From positions 123,953 to 187,952 of the forward strand of contig JAISTQ010000020.1 of NCBI GenBank assembly GCA_031272505.1: DNA of 64,000 nt, written 5' to 3'. Below, piece by piece: positions 1 to 8,112 of this stretch. Under the pieces are notes generated by a model, which worked only from the letters and a program-made list of their open reading frames with translations, was not told the DNA's origin and did no database searches. The position numbers and the translations under genes are program-made. This DNA is from Propionibacteriaceae bacterium. GTDB taxonomy: Bacteria; Actinomycetota; Actinomycetes; Propionibacteriales; Propionibacteriaceae. Within the stretch, counting starts at the first letter, position 1, and every line of letters begins with the position of its first letter.

Positions 1-1
1 A

Positions 2-1150
2 CTCGAACTCATCAACGCCGGGTTGGAAGCAGACACAATTCCAGTGGTGCGGCAGTTGCGATTGAGATTGGCGAATTCCAGTGCACACAAGGACACTATT
101 GAGCCCTTGGCTAAACGCAGGGTGGGGGATCATCTCCCAGCTAAGCTCATTGATCGAGCTTCGACGCCCGCGCTCTGGTGTGCCCTGACAAGCCATCCAG
201 ACTTCGACGCGACCGAAGGATTGCCAGAGGACAGAAGTCGTAGGATCCGATTGCATGACCGCTGGCTAGAAGCTGACGACAGGATCGGGTTCTTCGCCAA
301 ATCTGCGGCGTCTATTCAAGTCCGGGGTGGATCAGTAGAGGTTGGTGATTCTGTACACCATGCGCGGGTGTATCGGTACTACCAGACAGACGGATCGGGA
401 AAACGCACAGTTCTTTACGGTTGGATGCGGGTATTCGCTGCAGACCTGAAGGAGTACCTGCGGCTGCATCAACTTGAAGAGAAGCAGCATCGGAAAATGT
501 TACCCACCGGGCTGAAGAGAAGTCCGATACAGAAGGCGGACAGAGGAATCGATCTGTTCTCCGTTGAGTTGCCACCGCAGTCGCTGTCGAGACGGTATTG
601 CGAAGGAAAACTCAGACAGGCGCTCGCTGAGGGCACGGCTGAGTACTTGGGCTGGTTGACCCTTGGTGACGAACTGGAACTCGACATGTCGAAGCAGACC
701 AAAGATAAAATTGCCGAGTTTCTGAACGCAGAATTGACTCGGGTTCGAGTATCAATCGACGACGCTACTGGAGAGATTCAGGATGTCGGCGAGCCTCAAG
801 TGATCGGTAAGCCGTTCGCTGAGACTACTCGTTGGGTACTGGACGGATTCGAGTCAGAAACCAGCACAAGGCTTCGCCCAGTAGTTTTATCAAGTGAAGG
901 CATCGCTAGATTCCCATACGTTGATTCCCTGGAAGCCGAAAGAGGAATCCAGGAGAATGAAAAATGGGAGGTAAAGCTAGAGTCAGGGGCGGTCCAAACA
1001 ATCATCGACAGTCGAGGCTGGCGTCCCTCCATCAACCCACTGTTCACAGAATGCAACCCGAAGATCATTCGTAGAGACACCTTGGGAAGGGTCCGAACAG
1101 TCGCCGGGTCGCACCTTCCAGTCTGTTGGAGTGTTGCCTCCATGGAGTGA
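2..1150 (+). CDS. cas9: CRISPR-associated endonuclease Cas9, type II-C (C-terminal part)
   Basis: RNA-guided DNA endonuclease. Only the last 382 codons are in the window; the reading frame is open to the left edge, so the start, HNH and RuvC motifs lie outside. The visible part covers the segment after RuvC-III and the PAM-interacting region. Landmarks are SSAHKDTIEPL, IDRASTPALWCALT, HHARVYRYYQTDG and YGWMRVFAADL, and the protein ends HLPVCWSVASME. From memory these match the C-terminal half of Corynebacterium diphtheriae Cas9 closely, which puts this in the actinobacterial II-C group. cas1 follows after 116 nt and cas2 after that, with no csn2 or cas4, as expected for subtype II-C. No frameshift or internal stop is seen in the visible part. 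Confidence 0.93.
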   Translation, partial: LELINAGLEADTIPVVRQLRLRLANSSAHKDTIEPLAKRRVGDHLPAKLIDRASTPALWCALTSHPDFDATEGLPEDRSRRIRLHDRWLEADDRIGFFAKSAASIQVRGGSVEVGDSVHHARVYRYYQTDGSGKRTVLYGWMRVFAADLKEYLRLHQLEEKQHRKMLPTGLKRSPIQKADRGIDLFSVELPPQSLSRRYCEGKLRQALAEGTAEYLGWLTLGDELELDMSKQTKDKIAEFLNAELTRVRVSIDDATGEIQDVGEPQVIGKPFAETTRWVLDGFESETSTRLRPVVLSSEGIARFPYVDSLEAERGIQENEKWEVKLESGAVQTIIDSRGWRPSINPLFTECNPKIIRRDTLGRVRTVAGSHLPVCWSVASME

Positions 1151-1266
1151 CGATGCCAAGCTATAGCCCAAAGCTCTACTTGAGAAACCCCTTGTCGCTT
1201 GCGTAAAACGCTTGTAAAAAGCTCCGATTGCACCGACCATGGAGTTGTTCGATCCAAGGAGCGGTT

Positions 1267-2175
1267 ATGCCAAGCAAGTGGAGAGTGATCGACCTTACTG
1301 CATTCGACGGTGCTCTGACTACACGCAGAGGACAGCTCGTCGTAGAGAGAAACGATGCCGAGCCCAACTACCTGCCTTGGGCAGAGCTGGCGATGGTATT
1401 AGTTGGCACCCGGACTAAACTGGGGGCCTCTGTGCTACATGTCGCAGCCGAACAAGACGTGGTTATCATGACGGCGGATTGGCGCGGAGTTCCCAAAGCA
1501 GCGTCTTATGGCTGGAATGACCACAGCCGGGTAGGTGCCAGACAATTGGCACAGGTCAACCTCACCGTGCCACGGCGAAAGAACGCCTGGATGCACTTGA
1601 TCAAAGCGAAGGTTACTGGGCAAGCGAGGGTGTTAGATCTGCTGAACCGACCAGGAGCCAAACGTCTACTTGAAATGGCGAAACAAGTACGTTCCGGCGA
1701 TCCAGACAACATTGAAGCGCAGGCTTCGAGATTGTACTGGGCGCGGTTGTTTGCGAAGTTCTCCAGAGATACTGACGGCGGCGACGAACGTAACGCAATG
1801 CTGAACTACGGATACGGAGTCTTACGCGGCCATGGCATTCGAGCCGTTCTGGCTGCTGGACTGTTGCCCGCGCTGGGTGTTTTCCATCATGGGAGATCGA
1901 ATCAATTCAATCTCGTGGACGACTTGATTGAGCCTTTCCGCCCGGTAATTGACTTCGCCGTTGGATCAATGCCCGACGGGGTCAGCTTGGAGGACCCTGT
2001 GGTCAAACGAAGGCTCGTCGCGGCTGCAGCAGATCATTACGATGAGGCTGGATATGGCGTGCCGTTCGTACTAGAAGGGTTAGCGCAGCGGTTCGGAAGA
2101 TACTGCGAAGGAGAACTCGATCGATTCCAAGTTGGTGCTTGGGCGGCTCCAACGGCCTTGCTGGGTACGGTGTGA
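1267..2175 (+). CDS. cas1: CRISPR adaptation endonuclease Cas1 (type II)
   Basis: Metal-dependent integrase that, with Cas2, inserts new spacers. The protein has 302 aa. The start ATG was chosen because AAGGAG lies 7 nt upstream; an in-frame upstream ATG at 1228 lacks such a site. Expected catalytic positions are visible: Glu in DNIEAQASRLYW (about residue 148), His in GVFHHGRSNQFN and the acidic pair in VDDLIEPFRP. The protein is all-alpha in its C-terminal half, as in the family. It lies between cas9 and cas2; the gap to cas2 is one base, so the two are co-translated. Nothing suggests inactivation. Confidence 0.95.
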   Translation: MPSKWRVIDLTAFDGALTTRRGQLVVERNDAEPNYLPWAELAMVLVGTRTKLGASVLHVAAEQDVVIMTADWRGVPKAASYGWNDHSRVGARQLAQVNLTVPRRKNAWMHLIKAKVTGQARVLDLLNRPGAKRLLEMAKQVRSGDPDNIEAQASRLYWARLFAKFSRDTDGGDERNAMLNYGYGVLRGHGIRAVLAAGLLPALGVFHHGRSNQFNLVDDLIEPFRPVIDFAVGSMPDGVSLEDPVVKRRLVAAAADHYDEAGYGVPFVLEGLAQRFGRYCEGELDRFQVGAWAAPTALLGTV

Positions 2176-2176
2176 G

Positions 2177-2494
2177 ATGGATGGACCAATGTGGTGCATG
2201 GTGATGTTCGACCTGCCGGTGAAGACAAAACCGCAGCGGAAAGAAGCGACGAGTTTCCGCCTTCTCCTGCTAGACCTTGGCTTCGTAATGGTTCAGCTCT
2301 CGGTGTACACGAAGTTCCTTCCTGCCGGCGGAGGACTTGCACTTCCCGTAAAGGCCATCCGCACGAACCTTCCCCGTGGGGGCATGGTGAGGATACTGAC
2401 GATGACCGATCACCAGTGGGCGCAAGCGATCAGATTTTCCAACGGAGAGCCCGAAACAGAGGACGAGGAGCCGGATCTGCTTACACTTTTCTGA
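2177..2494 (+). CDS. cas2: CRISPR adaptation protein Cas2
   Basis: Structural partner of Cas1 in spacer integration. The protein has 105 aa, normal for the family. It begins MDGPMWCMVMFDLPVKT, the usual ferredoxin-like first strand with the conserved Asp in MFDLP. An ATG two bases after the cas1 TGA is used; GTG-rich codons upstream in this frame belong to cas1. The first CRISPR repeat begins 50 bp after the stop, with no other gene between. With the preceding cas9 and cas1 it completes the minimal II-C gene set. Confidence 0.93.
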   Translation: MDGPMWCMVMFDLPVKTKPQRKEATSFRLLLLDLGFVMVQLSVYTKFLPAGGGLALPVKAIRTNLPRGGMVRILTMTDHQWAQAIRFSNGEPETEDEEPDLLTLF

Positions 2495-2544
2495 ACGTCA
2501 CTTCGGGCAAAACCCCTAGTCAGCCCGGCATTCCCCCGCTAGCT

Positions 2545-3231
2545 CAAGTCTATCAGGGGTGTCTTAGAACTAATACCCAACCCCCATCCTCCCCACCCGA
2601 CACGAACGCCAAGTCTATCAGGGGTGTCTTAGAACTAATACCCAACCAAGCAATCGACGCATGTCGCGACGTCCCAAGTCTATCAGGGGTGTCTTAGAAC
2701 TAATACCCAACAATCCTCGTAGACTACAAGTTCGGGAAACAAGTCTATCAGGGGTGTCTTAGAACTAATACCCAACGGGCCGCTGAGATCGCTAAGCAGT
2801 GCTGCAAGTCTATCAGGGGTGTCTTAGAACTAATACCCAACGGCGACCGTGAACGAACAAACAAACGTGCAAGTCTATCAGGGGTGTCTTAGAACTAATA
2901 CCCAACCGATGCGGGAACCAGGTTGCGGTAGCGTCAAGTCTATCAGGGGTGTCTTAGAACTAATACCCAACCCTCGAGGGGGCGTTTCCCGCGGGCGCGC
3001 AAGTCTATCAGGGGTGTCTTAGAACTAATACCCAACGGAGAATCCCTGGGGCTACCAGCTGGACCAAGTCTATCAGGGGTGTCTTAGAACTAATACCCAA
3101 CGACTATTACACGTTCGACGCTAGAGGAACAAGTCTATCAGGGGTGTCTTAGAACTAATACCCAACTGAACAACTACACGCTGAACGGCCCAGGCAAGTC
3201 TATCAGGGGTGTCTTAGAACTAATACCCAAC
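2545..3231 (-). CRISPR. CRISPR array, 11 perfect 37-nt repeats and 10 spacers of 28 nt
   Basis: Repeats start at 2545, 2610, 2675, 2740, 2805, 2870, 2935, 3000, 3065, 3130 and 3195, an exact 65-bp period. On the + strand each begins CAAGTCTATCAGGGG and ends CTAATACCCAAC; all 11 copies are identical and all 10 spacers differ. The outer C at both repeat ends is invariant in 11 of 11 copies, so the repeat is 37 nt rather than the usual 36. The reverse complement (start GTTGGGTATTAG, end CTGATAGACTTG) resembles the crRNA-sense repeat of Corynebacterium II-C arrays as remembered, so transcription is probably leftward, opposite to cas9. No tracrRNA anti-repeat was found in the window. No degenerate end repeat marks the old end. 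Confidence 0.98.
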
Positions 3232-3271
3232 GTTATTAACGGGACCGGCTGGGCCGGATCCCGTCAATAAC
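3232..3271. terminator. Hairpin abutting the last CRISPR repeat
   Basis: The first base after the last repeat opens a near-perfect inverted repeat: GTTATTAACGGGACCGGC pairs with GCCGGATCCCGTCAATAAC around a short loop, with one mismatch and one bulged base. It could end rightward transcription of the cas/array strand, or form a structured leader if the array is read leftward. No U-run follows on either strand, so a simple intrinsic terminator is not certain. Confidence 0.5.
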
Positions 3272-3288
3272 GCGGAGCTTCGCTCCGC
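3272..3288. other. Short GC hairpin
   Basis: GCGGAGC and GCTCCGC form a perfect 7-bp stem with a TTC loop, directly after the hairpin that follows the array. No U-run follows. It may belong to the same structured RNA or terminator region. Confidence 0.4.
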
Positions 3289-3462
3289 AAAGCAGCGAGG
3301 ATGCAAAAGGGGAGTTTGCATTTCGACTCGCCACAATAAAGACAGAGGATTATGAATGCCGCACTACGCCCAGCCCACTTGCGGAACCGAGCCACCACCG
3401 CCCCACTTTCAAAAAGACAGGCCAAAACTGCAAAACGGGGGGCGCACTGTGAGGCTGAGGTG

Positions 3463-3535
3463 CGCGCTAGGAGGGACTCGAACCCCCAACCTTCTGATCC
3501 GTAGTCAGATGCTCTATCCATTAAGCTACTAGCGC
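3463..3535 (-). tRNA. tRNA-Arg (anticodon ACG)
   Basis: On the minus strand a full cloverleaf is seen. Acceptor stem GCGCTAG pairs with CTAGCGC, the anticodon stem is TCTGA/TCAGA around loop CTACGGA, and the T arm contains GGTTCGAGTCC-type sequence. The anticodon ACG reads CGU, CGC and CGA after inosine editing of position 34. CCA is not encoded. Its 3' end faces the CRISPR locus; no duplicated tRNA end was noticed nearby. Confidence 0.95.
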
Positions 3536-3806
3536 TGGGCGCTTTGGCTACTTTACTCGTTTACGCCTCCCGGAGCAACTGAAACCGAGCTCTGCGCCCA
3601 TCGAGTTACTAGTTGAACGATTTCGGTTCGCCGCCAGTCGTTCTGCTGTAGGGTTCTACTCATTGACCTGTCGACCGACAAGCTCTAATGGAGGGAGCGC
3701 CTGGGGAAACCCAGGTTCGGGCGGCGGGTCGCTCTCTCCGCTTCGCAGACTGACTTGTATCACTTCCCTACATCTCCGACATGCGAAAACAGGCTCAGTG
3801 AGAAGT
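3536..3806. other. Intergenic stretch without recognised genes
   Basis: About 270 bp between the tRNA-Arg and the terminator of the secreted-protein gene. It should contain the tRNA promoter (minus strand, just above 3536). Small palindromic words such as CCTGGGGAAACCCAGG are present near 3700. No convincing ORF, known RNA or repeat was seen. Confidence 0.5.
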
Positions 3807-3848
3807 TAAAGCGGAAGGGCTCGCCGTGGGTGCGACGAGCCCTTCGGA
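3807..3848 (-). terminator. Intrinsic terminator of the PPC/Ig-like protein gene
   Basis: Perfect 10-bp stem GAAGGGCTCG (3814-3823) with CGAGCCCTTC (3836-3845) and a 12-nt loop. It starts 12 nt after the stop codon of the minus-strand gene. On that strand the stem is followed by CGCTTTAAC, a weak U-tract. Confidence 0.75.
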
Positions 3849-3856
3849 AGTTGTGG

Positions 3857-6800
3857 TTACTTGACCTTCAGGGTGAGGGTCTTGGAGCTCTTGTAGATCT
3901 TGGAGGTGCCGGCGTAGGCGACCGTGATCTTCCAAGTGCCCTTCTTGAGCTTCGGCAGCGTGATAGTTGCCTTGCCCTTCTTGGCGGCCTTCAAGGTGTA
4001 GGTGACCTTCTTGCTCGACGTGCCCTTCTTGGCGGTCACGGTGACCTTGCCGGTGGGCTTCTTCGTCAGGCTGGTCTTGATCACCAGCGAGACCTGCGCC
4101 TTCTGGCTGGTCTTGACGGTGGTCTTCTTCAGCTTCGAGGAGTTGGTGGAGGCGTACTTGATCGCCGCCGTCGAGCCGGAGACCTTCGAGCCGGGGGTGG
4201 CGCCGTTCAGCAGGCCAGTCACCGAGACCGAGATCTTCTTGCCGTAATCAGCCTTGACGACCTTGTACGTCGAGCCCGTCGCGCCGGGGATCGGCACGCC
4301 GCCGCGGTTCCACTGGTAGCTGTAGGCGATGTTCGCGCCCAGCGGCGTCCAGCCGGAAACCGACGCCTTCAGCGTCTTGCCGATGGCGGGCGTGCCCGTG
4401 ATCTTGACGGTACCCGCGACCACAGTCGAGCCCTGGTAGTTGGCCTGGGCGACCTGGCCGGAGATGGCCGCAGCGGTGCTCACCGGAGCGTAGTCGTTGT
4501 GGCCACCGCTCACCGCCACCGAGATGGAGGCGCCGAGATCGGCCGTCGTCAACGTGTAGGTGGAGCCGGTCGCCCCGGCAATCGGGGTGCCGTTGCGGTA
4601 CCACTGGTAGTACAGCGTGACGTTCGACGGCGTCCAGCCGGTGGTGACGGCCGTCAGCGTGGAGCCCACGGTAGCGGTACCCGAGATGGAGACGGTGCCC
4701 GGCACCATGATCTTGCCGACGGCGAGGGTGTAGCCCTTGCCCCACGAGACCAAGCTGTCGTCGCCTTCAATCTTCAGCGTGTAGGTACCGGGAACCAGAT
4801 CGCGCTGAATCGTGGTGTTCACCTCGTTGCCCGCCGAAACCTTCGTCTCGCTGTCTGGGCCGGAAAGGTACAACGTCGCGAAGCGATCACTGGTACCCAG
4901 ATTCGCGTGCGCGAAGTTGATGGTGTAGCCATGGGTATCGCGCTCTGTGACCGTGAAGGTATAGGTGTCGTTATCGAACTGCTGGGTACCCGAAGTGGTC
5001 TGGTTCAGCAGTGAGCCGTAGATCGTCTCGCCAAGCTGAATGAACGTGGGTTTGGCCGTTGGGACGTTCACCGGGTCGTTCTGCTCCACCTCAACGTTCA
5101 ACGCAGAGGCGCTGACCACCAGCCGGTAGCTCTGGCCTTGCTCGTAGCTCGGCCAACTGTTCTGCCCGAATACCTCGACATAGTACGAACCGGCGGGCAC
5201 GTAGATGGCTTGGCTGGCCAGCAACGCGCCGCCGCACTGATCGCCCTTCAACACCCAGAAATAGCGATTCACAATCGTGCCGTTGTCCAGCGAGTAGATC
5301 TTGAAGTAGAACATCTCCTTGGTGGGATCGCAGGCCTGGTAGGTGAAGGAAATCGAGAGCTGGGACGGGTTGTCCACCTCGAACTGGTAGGTGTCGGTAT
5401 CCGACGTCGAACTCGGGGTGAGATTCGTCAGATAACCGGTCACCGGAGTACCCAACGCAATTGGTAACGCCTTGGCGGCGCTGTCGTCATCCTTGGTGGG
5501 CTCCATGGTGGTGATGTACGGGCTGAAAGTCGCCGTCAACGAATAGAGCTTCTGCCAAGTCTTCGCCGATGACGCCCCCGTCACCTGGATCAGGAAGCGG
5601 CCATTCTCCTGAATCACCACGTCCTGTGTCTGGTACTTGCCGAGATCTGCCTTGGTGAGGCTGTAGGTGTTGCCGATCTGGGTGGTGCCGTCGATCTCGA
5701 AGATCTTCACGGTGTAAGCGGCATCGCCCGGATCGCCGTCCATAGAGGCGTCGATCTTGAAGTTCATGTGCTGGGTGTTACCCGCGCTGAAGATGTACCA
5801 GTCAACGTCCGAGCTGCCGGTGGAGTTCGCGCTGCCGTAGACACCGCGTCCGTTATAGATGATGGTCGCCATCGCGGCCGAGTCGTTCTTCTCTTTCTCG
5901 CCCACCACCGTGGTGTTGGTGGCGGTGAAGGTGTAGGGCTTGCCCCAAATCGCATCATTTCCAGATTTAGCAGTCGTGATGGAGATGAAGTAGCTGCCAG
6001 CGGGCAAGAACATTGGCTTAGCCCGCAGCGCGGAGCCGTCATACTGGGCGTACGTCAAGTTGTACTGGAACAAGTCGTTTCCGTCCTTGTCCTCCACTAG
6101 CACGGTATAGGCGACCGTGGTCCCCGTGCCCGCGCCGTACGTCAGGTTCAAGGTGAGCTGGCCGGGCGTGTTCATCTTCAGCGCGTAGTAGTCGACGTCG
6201 CTGGAGCCGTTGATGTAGCCCGAGCCGTAGGTCGGCTGGCCGCTGCGCACCCAGGTGGCTTCAGCAATCGACCCGTTGGTCTCCAACTCGGAGACCACGT
6301 CGGTGGTGGTGAGCTTCAAGGTATAAGCCCGACCATCAGCCCAGCCCCTGTAGGTGTTGTTCGGGGCGGCAATGTTGATGTAATACACACCAGCGGCAAG
6401 GTAAAGCCCCTTGTCCGCCCACGGACGATCCTGGTTGTTGTTACCTGTCACCACTTCCCAGGTTTGTCCATAAAAAGAGGCTCCAGCGGAGTTATAGATG
6501 GTGACTTGGTAGAACTTCTGGTTGTAATCCGGCATGGTGGAGTTCAGGCCGTTCTCCCAAGCTGAAGTGAGATCAATGTTCAACTTGCCATTCTTCTTCA
6601 GCTCGAAACGCCAGAAATCCGCGTCGGAACTGCCGCCGCTCTTATAGGTGACGCCGGTGTACTCCTGCCCCAACTCCAGGAAGTTCTGGTTAGCGAGAGC
6701 TTGGGCCGCGGTGTCGTTGGCTTCTTTCTCAGGCGTGCTCGCCGCCTGCGCCGGGGTGCCTGCGCAGATCAGGCTGCCCGCGAGCAGGGCGAGGGCCGAG

Positions 6801-6859
6801 ATGGCGGAGACGACCGATGCGCGCCGCCGCGAAATGGGTAGGGAAATGGAAGTATGCAT
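3857..6859 (-). CDS. Secreted multidomain protein with five PPC-like and Ig-like domains
   Basis: Large exported protein of 1000 aa, probably surface-associated or released. The N terminus has basic residues then a hydrophobic core and an AQA-A type cleavage site near residue 39. Five modules each open with an E-x-E-x-N-D-like motif (about residues 43, 190, 318, 453 and 590) and contain aromatic/Asp patterns such as SSDVDWYIF, typical of bacterial pre-peptidase C-terminal (PPC) beta-sandwiches. Two Ig-like repeats follow (about 723 and 820), each with YQWYRNG or YQWNRGG and a G-A-T-G-S-T-Y motif. The last 95 residues are very Lys/Thr rich and Ig-like; a similar module ends the protein at 31502. 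No catalytic domain or sorting signal is recognised. AAGGAG precedes the start. Function unknown; adhesion or glycan binding is a guess. Confidence 0.85.
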   Translation of the reverse strand: MHTSISLPISRRRASVVSAISALALLAGSLICAGTPAQAASTPEKEANDTAAQALANQNFLELGQEYTGVTYKSGGSSDADFWRFELKKNGKLNIDLTSAWENGLNSTMPDYNQKFYQVTIYNSAGASFYGQTWEVVTGNNNQDRPWADKGLYLAAGVYYINIAAPNNTYRGWADGRAYTLKLTTTDVVSELETNGSIAEATWVRSGQPTYGSGYINGSSDVDYYALKMNTPGQLTLNLTYGAGTGTTVAYTVLVEDKDGNDLFQYNLTYAQYDGSALRAKPMFLPAGSYFISITTAKSGNDAIWGKPYTFTATNTTVVGEKEKNDSAAMATIIYNGRGVYGSANSTGSSDVDWYIFSAGNTQHMNFKIDASMDGDPGDAAYTVKIFEIDGTTQIGNTYSLTKADLGKYQTQDVVIQENGRFLIQVTGASSAKTWQKLYSLTATFSPYITTMEPTKDDDSAAKALPIALGTPVTGYLTNLTPSSTSDTDTYQFEVDNPSQLSISFTYQACDPTKEMFYFKIYSLDNGTIVNRYFWVLKGDQCGGALLASQAIYVPAGSYYVEVFGQNSWPSYEQGQSYRLVVSASALNVEVEQNDPVNVPTAKPTFIQLGETIYGSLLNQTTSGTQQFDNDTYTFTVTERDTHGYTINFAHANLGTSDRFATLYLSGPDSETKVSAGNEVNTTIQRDLVPGTYTLKIEGDDSLVSWGKGYTLAVGKIMVPGTVSISGTATVGSTLTAVTTGWTPSNVTLYYQWYRNGTPIAGATGSTYTLTTADLGASISVAVSGGHNDYAPVSTAAAISGQVAQANYQGSTVVAGTVKITGTPAIGKTLKASVSGWTPLGANIAYSYQWNRGGVPIPGATGSTYKVVKADYGKKISVSVTGLLNGATPGSKVSGSTAAIKYASTNSSKLKKTTVKTSQKAQVSLVIKTSLTKKPTGKVTVTAKKGTSSKKVTYTLKAAKKGKATITLPKLKKGTWKITVAYAGTSKIYKSSKTLTLKVK

Positions 6860-6932
6860 AAATGCTCCTTGGGGTATTGTTTATCCTCTGCGTTCACATT
6901 CTAGCGGCAAAGTAGCCTGAAAATGGGAAACT

Positions 6933-8111
6933 TCAGCGACGCAGCAGTGCGGCGCGACTCAGCGCCTTTACCCCAAAACGGTCAATTGCCTTGTCAACCG
7001 CCTTTTCAGCCTCCTGCCAACCGGCCTCCGGAGCGTCCAAAGTTGGCTGCAGATAAGCGTCTTCCCTTTTGGACAAGTCGCTAACTCGCACTCCCACACG
7101 GCGAATCCGAGGGTGATTCAGATTTAACTTTCGATAAATCCCAATTGCTGCTTGATGTATTTCGATAGTCACGTCTGTGTAGCTGGAGAGCGTGGTCGAC
7201 TTGGAGATTTCGGAGAAGTTTGAAAAGCGTAGATTCAGGTTGACAGTTTTACCCACTTTGCCGGCCTGTCGCAGCCGATGCGCCACCTTCGAACTCACCC
7301 GGAGCAGCTCATCCGAGATCACCTGTTCGTCGTCAGTGTCGACGTAGAACGTCTCCTGGTTGCCGATGCTCTGATCGGGCTGCCGGGCCTCGTGGAACGG
7401 TGACGCCACCGGCCCTTCACCGCTGCGGGTGTGCCCCCACGCCAGATCGAGCAGATTCTGGCCGGTCTTCGGCCCGAACGCGCGCTGCAACGTCTTCAAA
7501 GAGACGTTCGCCAACTCCCCCACCTTGTGGATGCCCAACTGGTGCAGCCGCTCGGCGGTGGCCGCCCCCACCCCGTGCAGATCCTCCACCGGCAGCGGAT
7601 GCAGGAAATCCGTCACCTTGTCTTCCGGGATATAACGCAGCCCGTCGGGCTTGGCGGCACTGGAGGCCATTTTCGCCACCAGCCGATTCGGGCCGATCCC
7701 CACCGAGCAGGGCAACTGCTCGGCGTCCAGGATGCGTCGGCGCAACTCCTCGCCCACCTGCTCCGGCTCCCCAAACAGCCGCCCGGCGCCGGAAATGTCC
7801 AGGTAGGCCTCGTCAATCGAAGCCATCTCCACCCACGGCGTGATGCTCTCGAAGATCTCCGCCACCGCCTCCGACGCCCGCGCGTACGCCGCGTGATCGG
7901 GCCGTACCGCCACCCCGTTCGGGCAGAGCCGCTGCGCCTGCGCCGCCGGCATCCCCCCGCGCACGCCATACGTCCGCGCCGCGTAATTCGCGCTCAACAC
8001 CACCCCGCGATGGCCGCCGCCCACCCACATCGGCAGCAGCTTCAACTCCGGGTGACGGCGCATCTCCACCGACGCGTAGAAGGCGTCCAGATCGGCGTGC
8101 AGGATCAACAT
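6933..8111 (-). CDS. dinB: Y-family DNA polymerase IV (DinB)
   Basis: Translesion DNA polymerase of 392 aa. The start ATG is one base after the dnaE2 stop; the longer upstream frame is only a shadow of dnaE2. Catalytic carboxylates are intact: HADLDAFYASVE at the N terminus and SIDEAYLD around residue 105. The steric-gate region and YAARTYGVRGGM finger motif are also present, followed by helix-hairpin-helix sequence (LHGVGAATAERLHQLG) and a little-finger domain. Because the acidic residues remain, this is an active-type DinB rather than the catalytically dead ImuB normally found beside DnaE2 in mycobacteria. No clear C-terminal clamp-binding motif was seen. Last gene of the DUF6504-dnaE2-dinB operon. 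Confidence 0.9.
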   Translation of the reverse strand: MLILHADLDAFYASVEMRRHPELKLLPMWVGGGHRGVVLSANYAARTYGVRGGMPAAQAQRLCPNGVAVRPDHAAYARASEAVAEIFESITPWVEMASIDEAYLDISGAGRLFGEPEQVGEELRRRILDAEQLPCSVGIGPNRLVAKMASSAAKPDGLRYIPEDKVTDFLHPLPVEDLHGVGAATAERLHQLGIHKVGELANVSLKTLQRAFGPKTGQNLLDLAWGHTRSGEGPVASPFHEARQPDQSIGNQETFYVDTDDEQVISDELLRVSSKVAHRLRQAGKVGKTVNLNLRFSNFSEISKSTTLSSYTDVTIEIHQAAIGIYRKLNLNHPRIRRVGVRVSDLSKREDAYLQPTLDAPEAGWQEAEKAVDKAIDRFGVKALSRAALLRR

Positions 8112-8112
8112 G

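Noticed and set aside
1151..1266. Possible tracrRNA between cas9 and cas1
   Set aside because: CAAGCTATAG faintly resembles the repeat start, but no AGAACT/ACCCAAC complement or terminator hairpin follows.
2191..2697. 168-aa frame running from cas2 into the CRISPR array
   Set aside because: Overlaps cas2 in another frame and reads through repeats.
3464..3535. tRNA-Arg as attachment site of an integrated island
   Set aside because: No duplicated tRNA end and no integrase in the window.
3755..5014. 419-aa plus-strand frame opposite the secreted PPC protein
   Set aside because: Low-complexity Arg/Gly/Leu composition; it is the antisense of a repetitive Thr/Lys gene with a clear signal peptide and ribosome site.
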